DNA of 64,000 nt. Origin: an uncultured Winogradskyella sp. GTDB taxonomy: Bacteria; Bacteroidota; Bacteroidia; Flavobacteriales; Flavobacteriaceae. The translations under genes were made by a program, and so were the position numbers. The stretch spans positions 226,494 to 290,493 of the forward strand of contig NZ_CANLYI010000008.1 in the NCBI RefSeq assembly GCF_947495255.1, written 5' to 3'. Below, one piece after another: positions 1 to 8,661 of the stretch (position 1 is its first letter; every line of letters starts with the position of its first letter). Below the pieces are notes generated by a model, which made no database searches, was not told the DNA's origin, and worked only from the letters and a program-made list of their open reading frames with translations.

Positions 1-3
1 ATG

Positions 4-21
4 TTTGTGATAAATCACAAA
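4..21. promoter_or_regulatory. 18-bp perfect inverted repeat upstream of the DUF5686 gene
   Basis: TTTGTGAT, two bases, then ATCACAAA: a perfect dyad ending 36 bases before the first ATG of the window. Its core TGTGA-N4-TCACA recalls Crp/Fnr-type operators, although those have a spacer of six. It could equally be part of a structure belonging to a gene left of the window, since the window starts here. No regulator can be assigned from sequence. Confidence 0.35.
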
Positions 22-57
22 TCTTAAGTCATTACCTAATCATCAATCTAAAATAAT

Positions 58-2523
58 ATGCAAAAAAAACTACTCTTCATCTTTTTAATTGCGTTCAGTA
101 CAATGGTTTCTGCTCAAATTACCGGAAACATCACAGATCAAAACAATAATCCGCTTCCCTTTGTAAACATTTTAATCGAAAACACATACAAAGGCACAAC
201 GAGTAATGACGACGGTTATTACGAGCTTAACATTTCTCAAACAAAAGACTACACCATCATTTATAGTTATTTGGGCTATAAAACGGTTAAAAAATCAGTT
301 TCAATTTCAAAATTCCCTTATCAATTAGATATTTCTTTAGAGGAAGAATCTGTCTCTCTTGGCGAAGTTGTAATAGATGCAGAAAACGATCCTGCAAATG
401 CAATTATGAGACAAGCCATTGCGCAACGCCAAGCTAATCTCGAAAAAATTGAGTCTTTTAAAGCCGATTTCTATTCTAGAGGATTAATAAAAATAAAGAA
501 TGCTCCAGAAAAAATAATGGGTCAAGAAGTTGGCGATTTAGGTGGTGGATTAGATTCTACAAGAAGTGGAATTATTTATTTATCTGAAACCATTTCAAAA
601 ATTCAATTTTTAAGTCCAGATAAATTAAAAGAAAAAATTAACGCTTCAAAAATTAGTGGTAACAGTAATGGTTTTAGCTTTAATACAGCTTTAGAAGTGG
701 ACTTCAATTTCTACAATAACACAATAAATTTCGGTAACGAAATTATATCACCAATCGCTAACAATGCCTTTGGTTACTACAAATACAAGCTAGATGGTGT
801 TTTTTATGATGACAGAGGTAATTTAATAAACAAAGTTAAAGTAACTCCAAAACGTAAAAACGACCCTGTTTTCTCTGGCTATATTTATATTGTAGAAGAC
901 CAATGGGATATTTATGCATTAGAATTAGATATTACAGGTGTTCAAGCCAAAAATCCGGCTGTAGATATTATCTCACTACAACAGAGCTTTTCTTATTCTG
1001 AAAGCAATGATATTTGGGCAAAAATCTCTCAGAGTATCGATTTCAAATACGGATTATTCGGCATAAAAGGAGATGGTCGTTTTACTGCCGTTTATAGCAA
1101 TTACGAATTCAATTCAGGATTAACCCGAAAGGATTTTAATAAAGAAATTGTCTCTTTTGAAAACGAAGCCAATAAAAAAGACTCTTTATTCTGGAATAAA
1201 ATTAGACCTGTTCCTCTTACTTTAGAAGAACGTAACGACTATGTTACAAAAGATAGCATTCAAATTGTGCATGAGTCTAAACCTTATTTAGATTCTGTAG
1301 ATCACGCTAAAAACAAATTCAAAATTGGAAATATTTTAGGCTACACCTATCAAAATTCGCATAAAAACTATCGTTTAGGGTTTGACATACCTCCTACTGC
1401 TACTCAGTTTAACACCGTACAAGGTTTCGCCGTTGGAGCAAACGTGTTTTATACTAAAGGCTATGATGATTATAAACGTTATTTAACCGTAAACGGAAAT
1501 CTTCAATATGGAATTTCAGATGATAGATTACGAGCAACGGGTGGAGCAACTTATAAATTTAATAGCGTAAGCAATTCATATTTAACTTTATATGGAGGCG
1601 TTACAACCGTTCAATTTAATCCTGCAGATCCAATTTCACCATTAATAAATGGTATCAGCTCATTGTTTTTTGAGGATAACTACATGAAAATCTACGACAA
1701 GAGTTTTGTTACCGCTAATTATTCGGAAGAACTCTTTAACGGATTTAGGCTGTTTACAGGTTTAACTTACGAAAGACGAAAAGCACTTTTCAACACCACA
1801 GACCAAACTTATATTAATGATGATAACGATGCTTACACAAGCAATAATCCATTAAATGAATTGGCTTACGGAGTTGCACCTTTCCAAACACATAACATGC
1901 TAAAAGGTGTAATCAATGCTCGTATAAACTTTGGGCAAGAATACATGAGTTATCCTGATGCCAAGTACAATGTTGGAAATGATGATTATCCAACGTTACA
2001 TTTAGGTTACGAAAAAGCATTTGGAGCGACTGTGGATGATTATAATTTTGACCAGATTAAGATTCGCTTAACACAATCCTTTAATGTAAAAGATAAAGGT
2101 AGATTTAACTATAATCTAAAAGCCGGAAAGTTTTTTAATGCAGACGATATCGCGTTTATGGATTACCAACATTTTAATGGTAACCAAACACACGTAAGCT
2201 TTGATGGCAACTACACTAATGTATTTAACAATTTAGATTACTATTCCGCAAGCACAAACGATTCTTATTTTGAAGCGCATGCCGAACACGATTTTAATGG
2301 ATTTCTTTTAGGAAAAGTTCCATTAATAAACAAGTTGAATTTCAATTTAGTAATTGGTGCTCATTTATTAGCAACTCCAGATGTTAAGCCTTATCAAGAG
2401 TATTCAATTGGTTTAGATAATATTGGTTTCGGAAAATGGCGTTTCTTAAGAGTAGATTATTTACGGTCCTACCAAAGCGGATTTAAAAGTGATGCAATTG
2501 TATTTGGTTTGAAATTCTTTTAA
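58..2523 (+). CDS. DUF5686 outer-membrane protein with carboxypeptidase-regulatory-like domain
   Basis: Residues 1-20 are a signal peptide ending VSAQ. Residues about 21-105 form a CarboxypepD_reg-like beta-sandwich (TGNITDQNNNPLPFVN, GYYEL, YSYLGYKT, EVVIDAEN), the extension common on Bacteroidetes outer-membrane receptors. No TonB plug follows. The remaining ~700 residues are rich in alternating aromatic and polar strands and end in GLKFF, as outer-membrane barrels do. Length (821) is normal for DUF5686 proteins, whose function is not established; a barrel with a periplasmic domain is the inference. The next gene starts 9 bases downstream on the same strand, so the two are probably cotranscribed. 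An 18-bp dyad lies just upstream. Confidence 0.85.
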   Translation: MQKKLLFIFLIAFSTMVSAQITGNITDQNNNPLPFVNILIENTYKGTTSNDDGYYELNISQTKDYTIIYSYLGYKTVKKSVSISKFPYQLDISLEEESVSLGEVVIDAENDPANAIMRQAIAQRQANLEKIESFKADFYSRGLIKIKNAPEKIMGQEVGDLGGGLDSTRSGIIYLSETISKIQFLSPDKLKEKINASKISGNSNGFSFNTALEVDFNFYNNTINFGNEIISPIANNAFGYYKYKLDGVFYDDRGNLINKVKVTPKRKNDPVFSGYIYIVEDQWDIYALELDITGVQAKNPAVDIISLQQSFSYSESNDIWAKISQSIDFKYGLFGIKGDGRFTAVYSNYEFNSGLTRKDFNKEIVSFENEANKKDSLFWNKIRPVPLTLEERNDYVTKDSIQIVHESKPYLDSVDHAKNKFKIGNILGYTYQNSHKNYRLGFDIPPTATQFNTVQGFAVGANVFYTKGYDDYKRYLTVNGNLQYGISDDRLRATGGATYKFNSVSNSYLTLYGGVTTVQFNPADPISPLINGISSLFFEDNYMKIYDKSFVTANYSEELFNGFRLFTGLTYERRKALFNTTDQTYINDDNDAYTSNNPLNELAYGVAPFQTHNMLKGVINARINFGQEYMSYPDAKYNVGNDDYPTLHLGYEKAFGATVDDYNFDQIKIRLTQSFNVKDKGRFNYNLKAGKFFNADDIAFMDYQHFNGNQTHVSFDGNYTNVFNNLDYYSASTNDSYFEAHAEHDFNGFLLGKVPLINKLNFNLVIGAHLLATPDVKPYQEYSIGLDNIGFGKWRFLRVDYLRSYQSGFKSDAIVFGLKFF

Positions 2524-2532
2524 CTTTATAGC

Positions 2533-3051
2533 ATGAAAAAAATCATATTAATACTATTCTTATTTTCATTTGTAACATTTGCTCAAGAAAAAAAAGACTA
2601 TTCAAAAAACGTTGCCACCTTAGATAGCACAATTGCGACTTTATATTCAGTAATTTCTGGTGATAAAGGTGTAAAACGCGATTGGGCTTTATTTAAACAT
2701 CTCTTCAAAAAAGATGCAAAACTCATCGCAACCGGAAAAAACCCAAAAGGAGAAACTGTTGTCCGTTATATGTCTACCGAAGACTATATAAACACTTCAG
2801 GTAATTGGTTAGTAGAAAACGGTTTTCATGAAGTTGAAATTAATCGAGAAACTCAAGTTTTTGGAAATATAGCGCACGTTTTCACGACTTACGAAGCCTT
2901 TAAAAGCAAAGACGACAAAGAACCTTTTATGAGAGGTATCAATAGTGTTCAATTATTTAATGACGGAAAACGTTGGTGGATTATTAATATTTACTGGACA
3001 CAAGAATCTGATGAAAATCCTATTCCTGAGGTTTATTTGTCTAAAAATTAA
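2533..3051 (+). CDS. Secreted SnoaL/NTF2-like (DUF4440-type) protein
   Basis: 172 residues with a signal peptide (MKKIILILFLFSFVTFAQ). The mature part has the look of a small NTF2-like cone fold: an N-terminal helix (LDSTIATLYSVISG), a region with KRDWALFKHLFKKDAKLIATG, and C-terminal strands (GNIAHVFTTYEAF, GINSVQLFNDGKRWWIINIYW). In this superfamily the fold serves as an enzyme or as a ligand-binding module; no catalytic residues can be assigned here. It follows the DUF5686 gene by 9 bases and is probably in its operon, so a periplasmic role is likely. No internal defects. The family call is moderately sure and the function unknown. Confidence 0.75.
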   Translation: MKKIILILFLFSFVTFAQEKKDYSKNVATLDSTIATLYSVISGDKGVKRDWALFKHLFKKDAKLIATGKNPKGETVVRYMSTEDYINTSGNWLVENGFHEVEINRETQVFGNIAHVFTTYEAFKSKDDKEPFMRGINSVQLFNDGKRWWIINIYWTQESDENPIPEVYLSKN

Positions 3052-3085
3052 TAGACTTTAAACACTAATCTCTATTTCGTTAGAA

Positions 3086-3134
3086 ATCTTCTCGATACAA
3101 AGTTTCAAAAAAAGAAATTTCACTCGAAGTGACG
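3086..3134. repeat. Intergenic repeat of the TCTCGATACA...CACTCGAAGTGACG type
   Basis: Between two convergent genes lies TCTCGATACA, a hairpin (AAAGTTTC, seven A, GAAATTT) and CACTCGAAGTGACG, which itself holds the dyad TCACT-CGA-AGTGA. From memory, elements with these two ends and a variable central hairpin are scattered between genes in many Flavobacteriaceae. Only this copy is obvious in the window. It may also act as a processed or terminating hairpin for the converging transcripts. Confidence 0.45.
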
Positions 3135-3169
3135 TTAGCTACAAAATTTTGATTCTTTTTCGAAAAAAA

Positions 3170-3811
3170 CTAATTCTTATCTTCTAACATGGGTACAAAT
3201 CTAAAATCACCAAATTCATGTTTTTCAAATTCTTTTGGCCCTTTTCTAATAAACATCGTCATTACTTGTACATCGTCACCTACAGGTATTACTAAACGTC
3301 CACCAATAGCCAACTGACTCAATAACGGATTAGGTACATAAGGCGCGCCAGCAGTTACAATAATACTTTGAAAAGGTGCTTCTTCTGGTAATCCTTTATA
3401 ACCATCACCAAATATTAATTGTTTTGCTCTATAGCCAATTTTAGGTAAAAACTTAGATGTTTTTTTAAATAGTTCTTGCTGACGTTCTATACTATAAACC
3501 TTAGCTCCAAGTTCTAATAGTACAGCTGTCTGGTAACCACTACCTGTCCCTATTTCTAAAACTTTATCACCTTGTTTTACTTGTAATAATTCAGATTGAA
3601 AAGCTACAGTATAAGGTTGAGAAATCGTTTGATCAGCAGCAATAGGAAATGCTTTATCTTGGTAAGCATGGTCAATAAAACCAGAATCCATAAACAAATG
3701 TCTAGGTATTTTTCCAATAGCCTTTAAGACTCCTTGGTTTTTAATTTCTTTTTTTATCAGAGTTTCAACAAGTTGTTGGCGCATTCCTTGATGCTTAAAT
3801 GTGTCTTTCAA
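3170..3811 (-). CDS. pcm: Protein-L-isoaspartate O-methyltransferase
   Basis: Transfers methyl from S-adenosylmethionine to L-isoaspartyl residues, starting repair of aged proteins in the cytoplasm. The 213-residue length is typical. Visible family motifs are the substrate loop QTISQPYTVAFQSELL (61-76), the glycine-rich SAM motif VLEIGTGSGYQTAVL (84-98), the acidic end of strand 2 (VYSIERQ) and IIVTAGAP with PLLSQLAIGGRLVIPVG near the C-terminus. The start MKDTFKHQGMRQQLV fits homologues, which begin just before the MR-LV helix. It stands alone, convergent with the gene to its left and divergent from the oxidoreductase at 3964, with a shared ~150-base A+T-rich region. Confidence 0.93.
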   Translation of the reverse strand: MKDTFKHQGMRQQLVETLIKKEIKNQGVLKAIGKIPRHLFMDSGFIDHAYQDKAFPIAADQTISQPYTVAFQSELLQVKQGDKVLEIGTGSGYQTAVLLELGAKVYSIERQQELFKKTSKFLPKIGYRAKQLIFGDGYKGLPEEAPFQSIIVTAGAPYVPNPLLSQLAIGGRLVIPVGDDVQVMTMFIRKGPKEFEKHEFGDFRFVPMLEDKN

Positions 3812-3939
3812 AGCGTAGTTTAGTTTACGCTAAATTAATTTAAAGATGCAGAATTTCAAAGAAAGAATTTAAACAATATTTTATTATCATTTTCGCAGTA
3901 TTTTATATTTTCTTTTTTCAATTTCTGAGCGAAAACGAC

Positions 3940-3947
3940 TATTTTTG
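3940..3947 (+). promoter_or_regulatory. Bacteroidetes -7 box for the Gfo/Idh gene
   Basis: TATTTTTG matches TAnnTTTG exactly and lies 16 bases before the ATG at 3964. No clear TTG -33 box is seen at the usual distance, so the match rests on the -7 element alone. Confidence 0.45.
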
Positions 3948-3963
3948 TTAAAAACAGAAAAAC

Positions 3964-4923
3964 ATGCTAAAAGCTGGTGTTCTTGGTGCTGGTCACCTCG
4001 GAAAAATACATTTAAGGTTACTTAACCAATCTAATAAATATGATCTCGTTGGTTTTTACGATGCAGATCCAGAAAATGCAAAACTTGTAGTTGAAGAATT
4101 CGGTTATAAATATTTTGATTCTATAGACGATTTAATCGATGCTGTAGATGTTGTAGATATTGTTACGCCAACGCTTTCTCACTACGATTGCGCTAAAGTA
4201 GCTATCAAAAAAGGAAAACATATTTTTATAGAAAAACCAATTACCAACAGAGTAGAAGAAGCTGAAACCATTAGAACTTTGGTTGCAGAACATGGTGTAA
4301 AAGGTCAAGTTGGACATGTAGAGCGATTTAATCCTGCATTTATTGGCGTAAAAGACCAGATAGTAAACCCTATGTTTATTGAGTGTCACAGATTAGCAGA
4401 GTTTAATCCTCGTGGCACTGATGTACCTGTGGTTTTAGACTTAATGATCCATGATATTGATATCATTTTAAGTGTAGTACAATCACCTGTAAAACATATT
4501 TCTGCAAGTGGCGTTTCTGTAGTGAGTGAAACACCAGATATTGCCAATGCAAGAATTGAGTTTAAAAACGGTTGTGTCGCTAATTTAACAGCAAGTAGAA
4601 TTTCATTAAAGAACATGCGTAAAACGCGATTCTTTCAAAAAGATGCTTACATCTCTGTAGATTTTCTTGAAAAGAAATGTGAGGTCGTAAAAATGAAAGA
4701 TGCACCAGATAATCCTGGTGATTTTGATATGATTCTTCAGAATGCAGAAGGTATTAAAAAACAAATCTATTTTGACAATCCAGAAATAACCAATAACAAT
4801 GCTATTTTAGATGAGTTAGAAACATTCGCTGATGCAATTAATAATAACACTAAGCCAGTGGTTACTTTGCATGATGGCACGGAAGCTTTACGAGTTGCTA
4901 ATATGATTATTAATCAGTTTTAA
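3964..4923 (+). CDS. Gfo/Idh/MocA family NAD(P)-dependent oxidoreductase
   Basis: 319 residues. The N-terminal Rossmann domain has the dinucleotide motif GAGHLG (8-13), an acidic strand-2 end (FYDADPE, 31-37) and the family hallmark EKP (90-92). The C-terminal alpha/beta domain carries VGHVERFNPAF and LDLMIHDIDIILSV, which place the catalytic-site histidines. GHVERFNP is also found, from memory, in UDP-GlcNAc 3-dehydrogenases (GnnA-like) of lipid A or surface-sugar pathways, but no partner aminotransferase is adjacent, so the substrate stays open. Preceded by a TATTTTTG promoter box; followed 39 bases later by the 3-hydroxyacyl-CoA dehydrogenase gene, possibly cotranscribed. Confidence 0.88.
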   Translation: MLKAGVLGAGHLGKIHLRLLNQSNKYDLVGFYDADPENAKLVVEEFGYKYFDSIDDLIDAVDVVDIVTPTLSHYDCAKVAIKKGKHIFIEKPITNRVEEAETIRTLVAEHGVKGQVGHVERFNPAFIGVKDQIVNPMFIECHRLAEFNPRGTDVPVVLDLMIHDIDIILSVVQSPVKHISASGVSVVSETPDIANARIEFKNGCVANLTASRISLKNMRKTRFFQKDAYISVDFLEKKCEVVKMKDAPDNPGDFDMILQNAEGIKKQIYFDNPEITNNNAILDELETFADAINNNTKPVVTLHDGTEALRVANMIINQF

Positions 4924-4962
4924 TTCAACTTCAACTACACAAACTTTTCAACTTTTAAATTA

Positions 4963-5853
4963 ATGAAAAACATAGCAGTTATAGGTGCAGGAACCATGGG
5001 AAATGGAATTGCCCACACATTTGCACAATCGGGATTTAATGTACAGCTTATAGATATTAGTGAAGACTCTTTAAAACGAGGCATGGATACCATTGCTCGA
5101 AATTTAGACAGAATGGTTGCTAAAGAAAAAATTAGTGAAGCTGATAAATTAACTACTTTAGGTAATATAACAACATTTACAAGCACTGAAGACGGTGTTA
5201 AAAATGCTGACTTAGTCGTTGAAGCTGCAACTGAAAATCTAGATTTAAAACTAAAAATATTTAAGCAGTTAAATGCTGTCTGTGGTGATAAAACCATTTT
5301 AGCGACAAACACATCTTCAATTTCTATTACTCAGATTGCTGCAGTAACATCGAGACCAGAGAAAGTTATTGGTATGCATTTTATGAATCCTGTGCCAATT
5401 ATGAAATTGGTTGAAATCATTAGAGGTTACAGCACAAGTGATGAAGTAACTTCTACAATCATGGAATTATCTAAAACGTTAGGTAAAACACCAACAGAAG
5501 TTAACGATTATCCTGGTTTTGTAGCTAACCGAATTTTAATGCCAATGATTAACGAATCTATTGAAACACTTTACAATGGTGTTGCTGGTGTTGAAGAAAT
5601 TGATACGGTTATGAAATTAGGAATGGCACATCCAATGGGTCCTTTGCAATTAGCAGATTTTATTGGATTAGATGTTTGTTTATCTATTCTTAATGTAATG
5701 TATGATGGTTTTAAAAACCCCAAATATGCACCTTGTCCTCTACTCGTTAATATGGTAATGGCTGGGAAATTAGGTATTAAATCTGGTGAAGGATTTTATG
5801 ATTACGCTGAGAGTAGAAAAGCTGAGAAGGTTTCTGTACAATTCTCAAAGTAA
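4963..5853 (+). CDS. 3-hydroxybutyryl-CoA dehydrogenase
   Basis: NAD-dependent oxidation of (S)-3-hydroxyacyl-CoA to 3-ketoacyl-CoA. 296 residues, the length of stand-alone short-chain enzymes. Seen: dinucleotide motif GAGTMGNGIAHTFAQSGF (7-24), an Asp ending strand 2 (LIDIS), NTSSISITQIA, the catalytic His region GMHFMNPVPIMKLVEI with its downstream Glu, then the C-terminal dimer domain (DYPGFVANRILMPMINE, GMAHPMGPLQLADFIGLD). No other beta-oxidation gene lies nearby, so it could serve fatty-acid, amino-acid or aromatic-ring degradation or butyrate-type metabolism; the sequence does not say which. The start follows a short spacer after the oxidoreductase gene. Confidence 0.92.
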   Translation: MKNIAVIGAGTMGNGIAHTFAQSGFNVQLIDISEDSLKRGMDTIARNLDRMVAKEKISEADKLTTLGNITTFTSTEDGVKNADLVVEAATENLDLKLKIFKQLNAVCGDKTILATNTSSISITQIAAVTSRPEKVIGMHFMNPVPIMKLVEIIRGYSTSDEVTSTIMELSKTLGKTPTEVNDYPGFVANRILMPMINESIETLYNGVAGVEEIDTVMKLGMAHPMGPLQLADFIGLDVCLSILNVMYDGFKNPKYAPCPLLVNMVMAGKLGIKSGEGFYDYAESRKAEKVSVQFSK

Positions 5854-5894
5854 CTTCATGCTTGTCATTACAATGGCAGGAGCCAAAAAATAAT

Positions 5895-6530
5895 ATGAAG
5901 TATCAATTAATATATTGTCTTTTCTGTTTTGTAGTATTGTCTTGTAACAATAAAACAAAGAATACTGACTCAGATAATTCAAATATAGCCGAAGTATTAA
6001 AGGATACAATAATTGAGATAGAACAACAAAAAGATTACAAAACACTTATTTTAAAAGATACGACGTTTATATCCGAAGGTTTCGATTTTCCGGTTGGAAA
6101 ACCTAATGCAAAAGGCTATTATAATGCTCAAAAGTTTCAAGAGAACAACTATTTAGGAGATGATTGGAATGGTGTTGGAGGAGGAAATTCAGACTTAGGA
6201 GACCCTATTTACGCCATAGCTAATGGATATATTAGTGAAGTTAAAGATTATGAAGGTGGCTGGGGAAATGTGATAAGAATTGTGCATTTACATAACAATC
6301 AACTTTACGAGTCACTGTATGCACATTGCGATTCTATTTTAGTAAATTCTAATCGTTTTATAAAAAAAGGAGAACAAGTTGCCACTATAGGAAATTGTAA
6401 TGGAGCGTATTTTGCACATCTTCATCTCGAAATTAGAAATGAAGTAGATTTAGATATTGGTGGTGGTTATTCTGAAGATACAACTGGCTATTTAGACCCA
6501 ACCGATTTTATTAAAAAAAACAGAAACTAA
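5895..6530 (+). CDS. M23-like (LytM fold) lipoprotein with altered zinc site
   Basis: An upstream TTG at 5862 is possible, but the ATG at 5895 gives a clean lipoprotein signal (VVLSC, Cys17) and is chosen. The C-terminal ~120 residues follow the M23 endopeptidase pattern: LGDDWNGVGGGNSDLGDPIYAIANG, GGWGNVIRIVH, LYAHCDS and AHLHLEIR (HLH at 175-177). M23 enzymes cut peptidoglycan cross-links and bind zinc through H-x3-D and the second His of HxH. Here the first ligand position is Tyr86 (YLGDD; Asp90 kept), so activity may be lost or altered. Located at the outer or inner membrane by lipidation. It ends one base before the GTG start of the DUF1015 gene, implying cotranscription. Confidence 0.8.
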   Translation: MKYQLIYCLFCFVVLSCNNKTKNTDSDNSNIAEVLKDTIIEIEQQKDYKTLILKDTTFISEGFDFPVGKPNAKGYYNAQKFQENNYLGDDWNGVGGGNSDLGDPIYAIANGYISEVKDYEGGWGNVIRIVHLHNNQLYESLYAHCDSILVNSNRFIKKGEQVATIGNCNGAYFAHLHLEIRNEVDLDIGGGYSEDTTGYLDPTDFIKKNRN

Positions 6531-6531
6531 A

Positions 6532-7770
6532 GTGGTAAAAATCATCCCGTTTAAAGCCGTAAAACCAACAAGAGCTATTGTTGGTCTTGTGGCATCGCGT
6601 CCGTATCAAAGCTATACTTTAGATGAACGCGAATCTCGAATGGCATATAATCCATACAGTTTTCTTCATATTGTAAATCCTGGTTATAAATACGCACAAG
6701 AAGTTACAGGCGAAGAACGCTATAAACTTGTAAAAAATAGATACTCAGAATTTAAGGAAGATGGTGTTTTTGTTCAAGATGAAAAACCTTCGTTTTATGT
6801 TTATAAAATTGTAAATCGACTTGGCCAAGAATTCTGTGGAATTATAGCTGCAACAAGTGCTGAAGATTACGAAAAAAACGTAATTAAAAAACATGAAGAC
6901 ACTATAGCTAAACGCGAAGAAACCTTTAAAAGTTATCTTCAAACGGTTGGTTTTAATGCAGAACCTGTGCTTCTCACCTATCCTGATAATACTACAATTG
7001 CAGAAATTATAAAGGAAACACAAAAGGGTTATGCCGAGTTTGAATTTACAATGACCTACAGAGACACACATTATTTATGGAAAATAGATAATGCAGAAAC
7101 TATTAAGACGATTCAGCATGAATTCAGTAAAATGAACACGGTTTATATTGCAGATGGTCATCACAGATCAGCTTCATCTTATTTGTTATATAAAGATGAA
7201 AAAGCAAAAAATCCAAATCATAATGGAAGCGAATCATATAACTTTTTTATGTCGTATTTAATACCCGAATCCAATTTGGTTATTCACGAATTTAATAGAC
7301 TCATAAAAGATTTAAACGGCTTAACAAAAGAAGAGTTTTTAATAAAATTAGATGCTTCTTATCGAATTGAAAACAGAGGTTTAATACCTTATAATCCTTC
7401 AAAAGCACATCATTTTAGTATGTATTTAGATGGAGAATTTTATTCGCTCTATTTACGAAAAGGCAATTACGATTTTAAAACCGCTTTAGACGAATTAGAT
7501 GCACAATTGCTTTATAAAACCATACTTAAACCTATTTTAGAAATTGAAGATTTAAGACACGATAATCGTATTGCATACGTTAATGGTAAACACGAAATGA
7601 TTACTATTAAAAGCAGTGTTGATAATGGTGAATTTAAAGTTGGTTTTGGCATGTGTCCTTCAAACGTAGAACAGATGAAGCAAATTGCAGACGAAGGCTT
7701 AACCATGCCACCAAAAAGCACTTATATTTTACCTAAATTGAGAAGTGGAATTACTATATATGAGTATTAA
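6532..7770 (+). CDS. DUF1015 family protein
   Basis: 412 residues starting at GTG, two bases after the preceding stop; the N-terminus MVKIIPFKAVKPTRAIVGLVASRPYQSY is where DUF1015 homologues begin, so the GTG is well supported. Motifs include NPYSFLHIVNP, a central ADGHHRSASSYLLY signature and the C-terminal DNRIAYVNG and MPPKSTYILPKLRSG. The family is widespread and was long uncharacterised; in other Bacteroidetes it tends to sit with serine-biosynthesis genes, which is not the case here. Soluble, no signal peptide. A cytoplasmic enzyme is inferred from the conserved His-rich motif, without a known reaction. Confidence 0.88.
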   Translation: MVKIIPFKAVKPTRAIVGLVASRPYQSYTLDERESRMAYNPYSFLHIVNPGYKYAQEVTGEERYKLVKNRYSEFKEDGVFVQDEKPSFYVYKIVNRLGQEFCGIIAATSAEDYEKNVIKKHEDTIAKREETFKSYLQTVGFNAEPVLLTYPDNTTIAEIIKETQKGYAEFEFTMTYRDTHYLWKIDNAETIKTIQHEFSKMNTVYIADGHHRSASSYLLYKDEKAKNPNHNGSESYNFFMSYLIPESNLVIHEFNRLIKDLNGLTKEEFLIKLDASYRIENRGLIPYNPSKAHHFSMYLDGEFYSLYLRKGNYDFKTALDELDAQLLYKTILKPILEIEDLRHDNRIAYVNGKHEMITIKSSVDNGEFKVGFGMCPSNVEQMKQIADEGLTMPPKSTYILPKLRSGITIYEY

Positions 7771-7781
7771 CAATTTAATCT

Positions 7782-7865
7782 ATGAGAGCTATTCTAATTT
7801 TAATTTTATTACTTCTTTTTTTAATTGTTAAAGTGGAAAAATTAACCAACCAAAAAGAATATTAA
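7782..7865 (+). CDS. Possible 27-residue single-span membrane peptide
   Basis: ATG-initiated ORF starting 11 bases after the DUF1015 stop: MRAILILILLLLFLIVKVEK followed by LTNQKEY. It is a strongly hydrophobic segment with a positive start and a charged tail, so it could be a genuine membrane micropeptide. It could also be chance in A+T-rich DNA or the remnant of a decayed gene, since the next ~75 bases hold no clear continuation. No homologue is known to me. Confidence 0.25.
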   Translation: MRAILILILLLLFLIVKVEKLTNQKEY

Positions 7866-7940
7866 TTCAACAAAAGACTCAATGTATTTAGTAAATAAAG
7901 GTCTCAATTATATTAACAATTTCAGTTCCGAAAAATAATT

Positions 7941-8603
7941 ATGAGTATTAAAGACAACCTTAAAAACATTAAATCCAGAATACCAGAAAACGTCACTTTA
8001 GTCGCCGTTTCAAAAACTAAACCTGTAAGTGATTTAATGGAAGCTTATAATACTGGTCAGCGCATTTTTGGAGAAAACAAAATCCAAGAAATGGCAGATA
8101 AACATGCTGAAATGCCAAAAGATATTGAATGGCACATGATTGGACATGTACAGCGAAATAAAGTAAAATACATGGCTGAGTTTGTGAGTTTAATTCATGG
8201 TGTGGACAGTTTTAAACTATTAAGAGAAATAGATAAGCAAGCTAAAAATCACAATAGAACTATAGATTGTTTATTACAAATTAAAATTGCAGAAGAAGAC
8301 AGTAAATTCGGAATGTCAGTAAGCGATGCTTCTGCCCTATTACAATCTAATGAATTTTCAGAATTAAAAAACATTAAGGTCGTTGGCCTAATGGGAATGG
8401 CAACTTTTACAGATAATATGAATCAGGTTGAAAAAGAATTTAAATTCTTAAACAACACGTTTTCAGAACTTAAAAACACAAATCCTGAACTAAAAATTAA
8501 AAGTATGGGAATGAGTGGTGATTACCAGTTAGCAATTGCTTGTGGAAGTACCATGGTTCGGGTAGGAAGTAGTATATTTGGTGTAAGAAATTACAATAAT
8601 TAG
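7941..8603 (+). CDS. YggS-family pyridoxal-phosphate homeostasis protein
   Basis: 220 residues, one alanine-racemase-like TIM barrel. The PLP lysine is expected in AVSKTKP (Lys25). GQRIFGENKIQEMADK, WHMIGHVQRNKVKYM, HGVDSFKLL, LLQIKIAEEDSKFGMS and the phosphate-binding C-terminal stretch SMGMSGDYQLAIACGSTMVRVGSSIFG match the family from end to end. Members bind PLP without clear enzyme activity and keep vitamin B6 and amino-acid pools in balance. It is the last gene before the DnaQ/GIY-YIG gene, whose reading frame opens 58 bases downstream. Confidence 0.93.
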   Translation: MSIKDNLKNIKSRIPENVTLVAVSKTKPVSDLMEAYNTGQRIFGENKIQEMADKHAEMPKDIEWHMIGHVQRNKVKYMAEFVSLIHGVDSFKLLREIDKQAKNHNRTIDCLLQIKIAEEDSKFGMSVSDASALLQSNEFSELKNIKVVGLMGMATFTDNMNQVEKEFKFLNNTFSELKNTNPELKIKSMGMSGDYQLAIACGSTMVRVGSSIFGVRNYNN

Positions 8604-8661
8604 TTGATGTCTAAGTTTCAATACATACAATTATTTTACTAACTTCAAATAACAGAACACT

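Noticed and set aside
4132..4616. Two minus-strand frames opposite the Gfo/Idh gene
   Set aside because: They are antisense to an intact, well-conserved gene, and their products are Phe/Asn/Tyr-rich with no family features.
5862..5894. TTG start adding SLQWQEPKNN to the M23-like lipoprotein
   Set aside because: The ATG at 5895 gives a proper lipoprotein signal at the N-terminus, while the extension would bury it.
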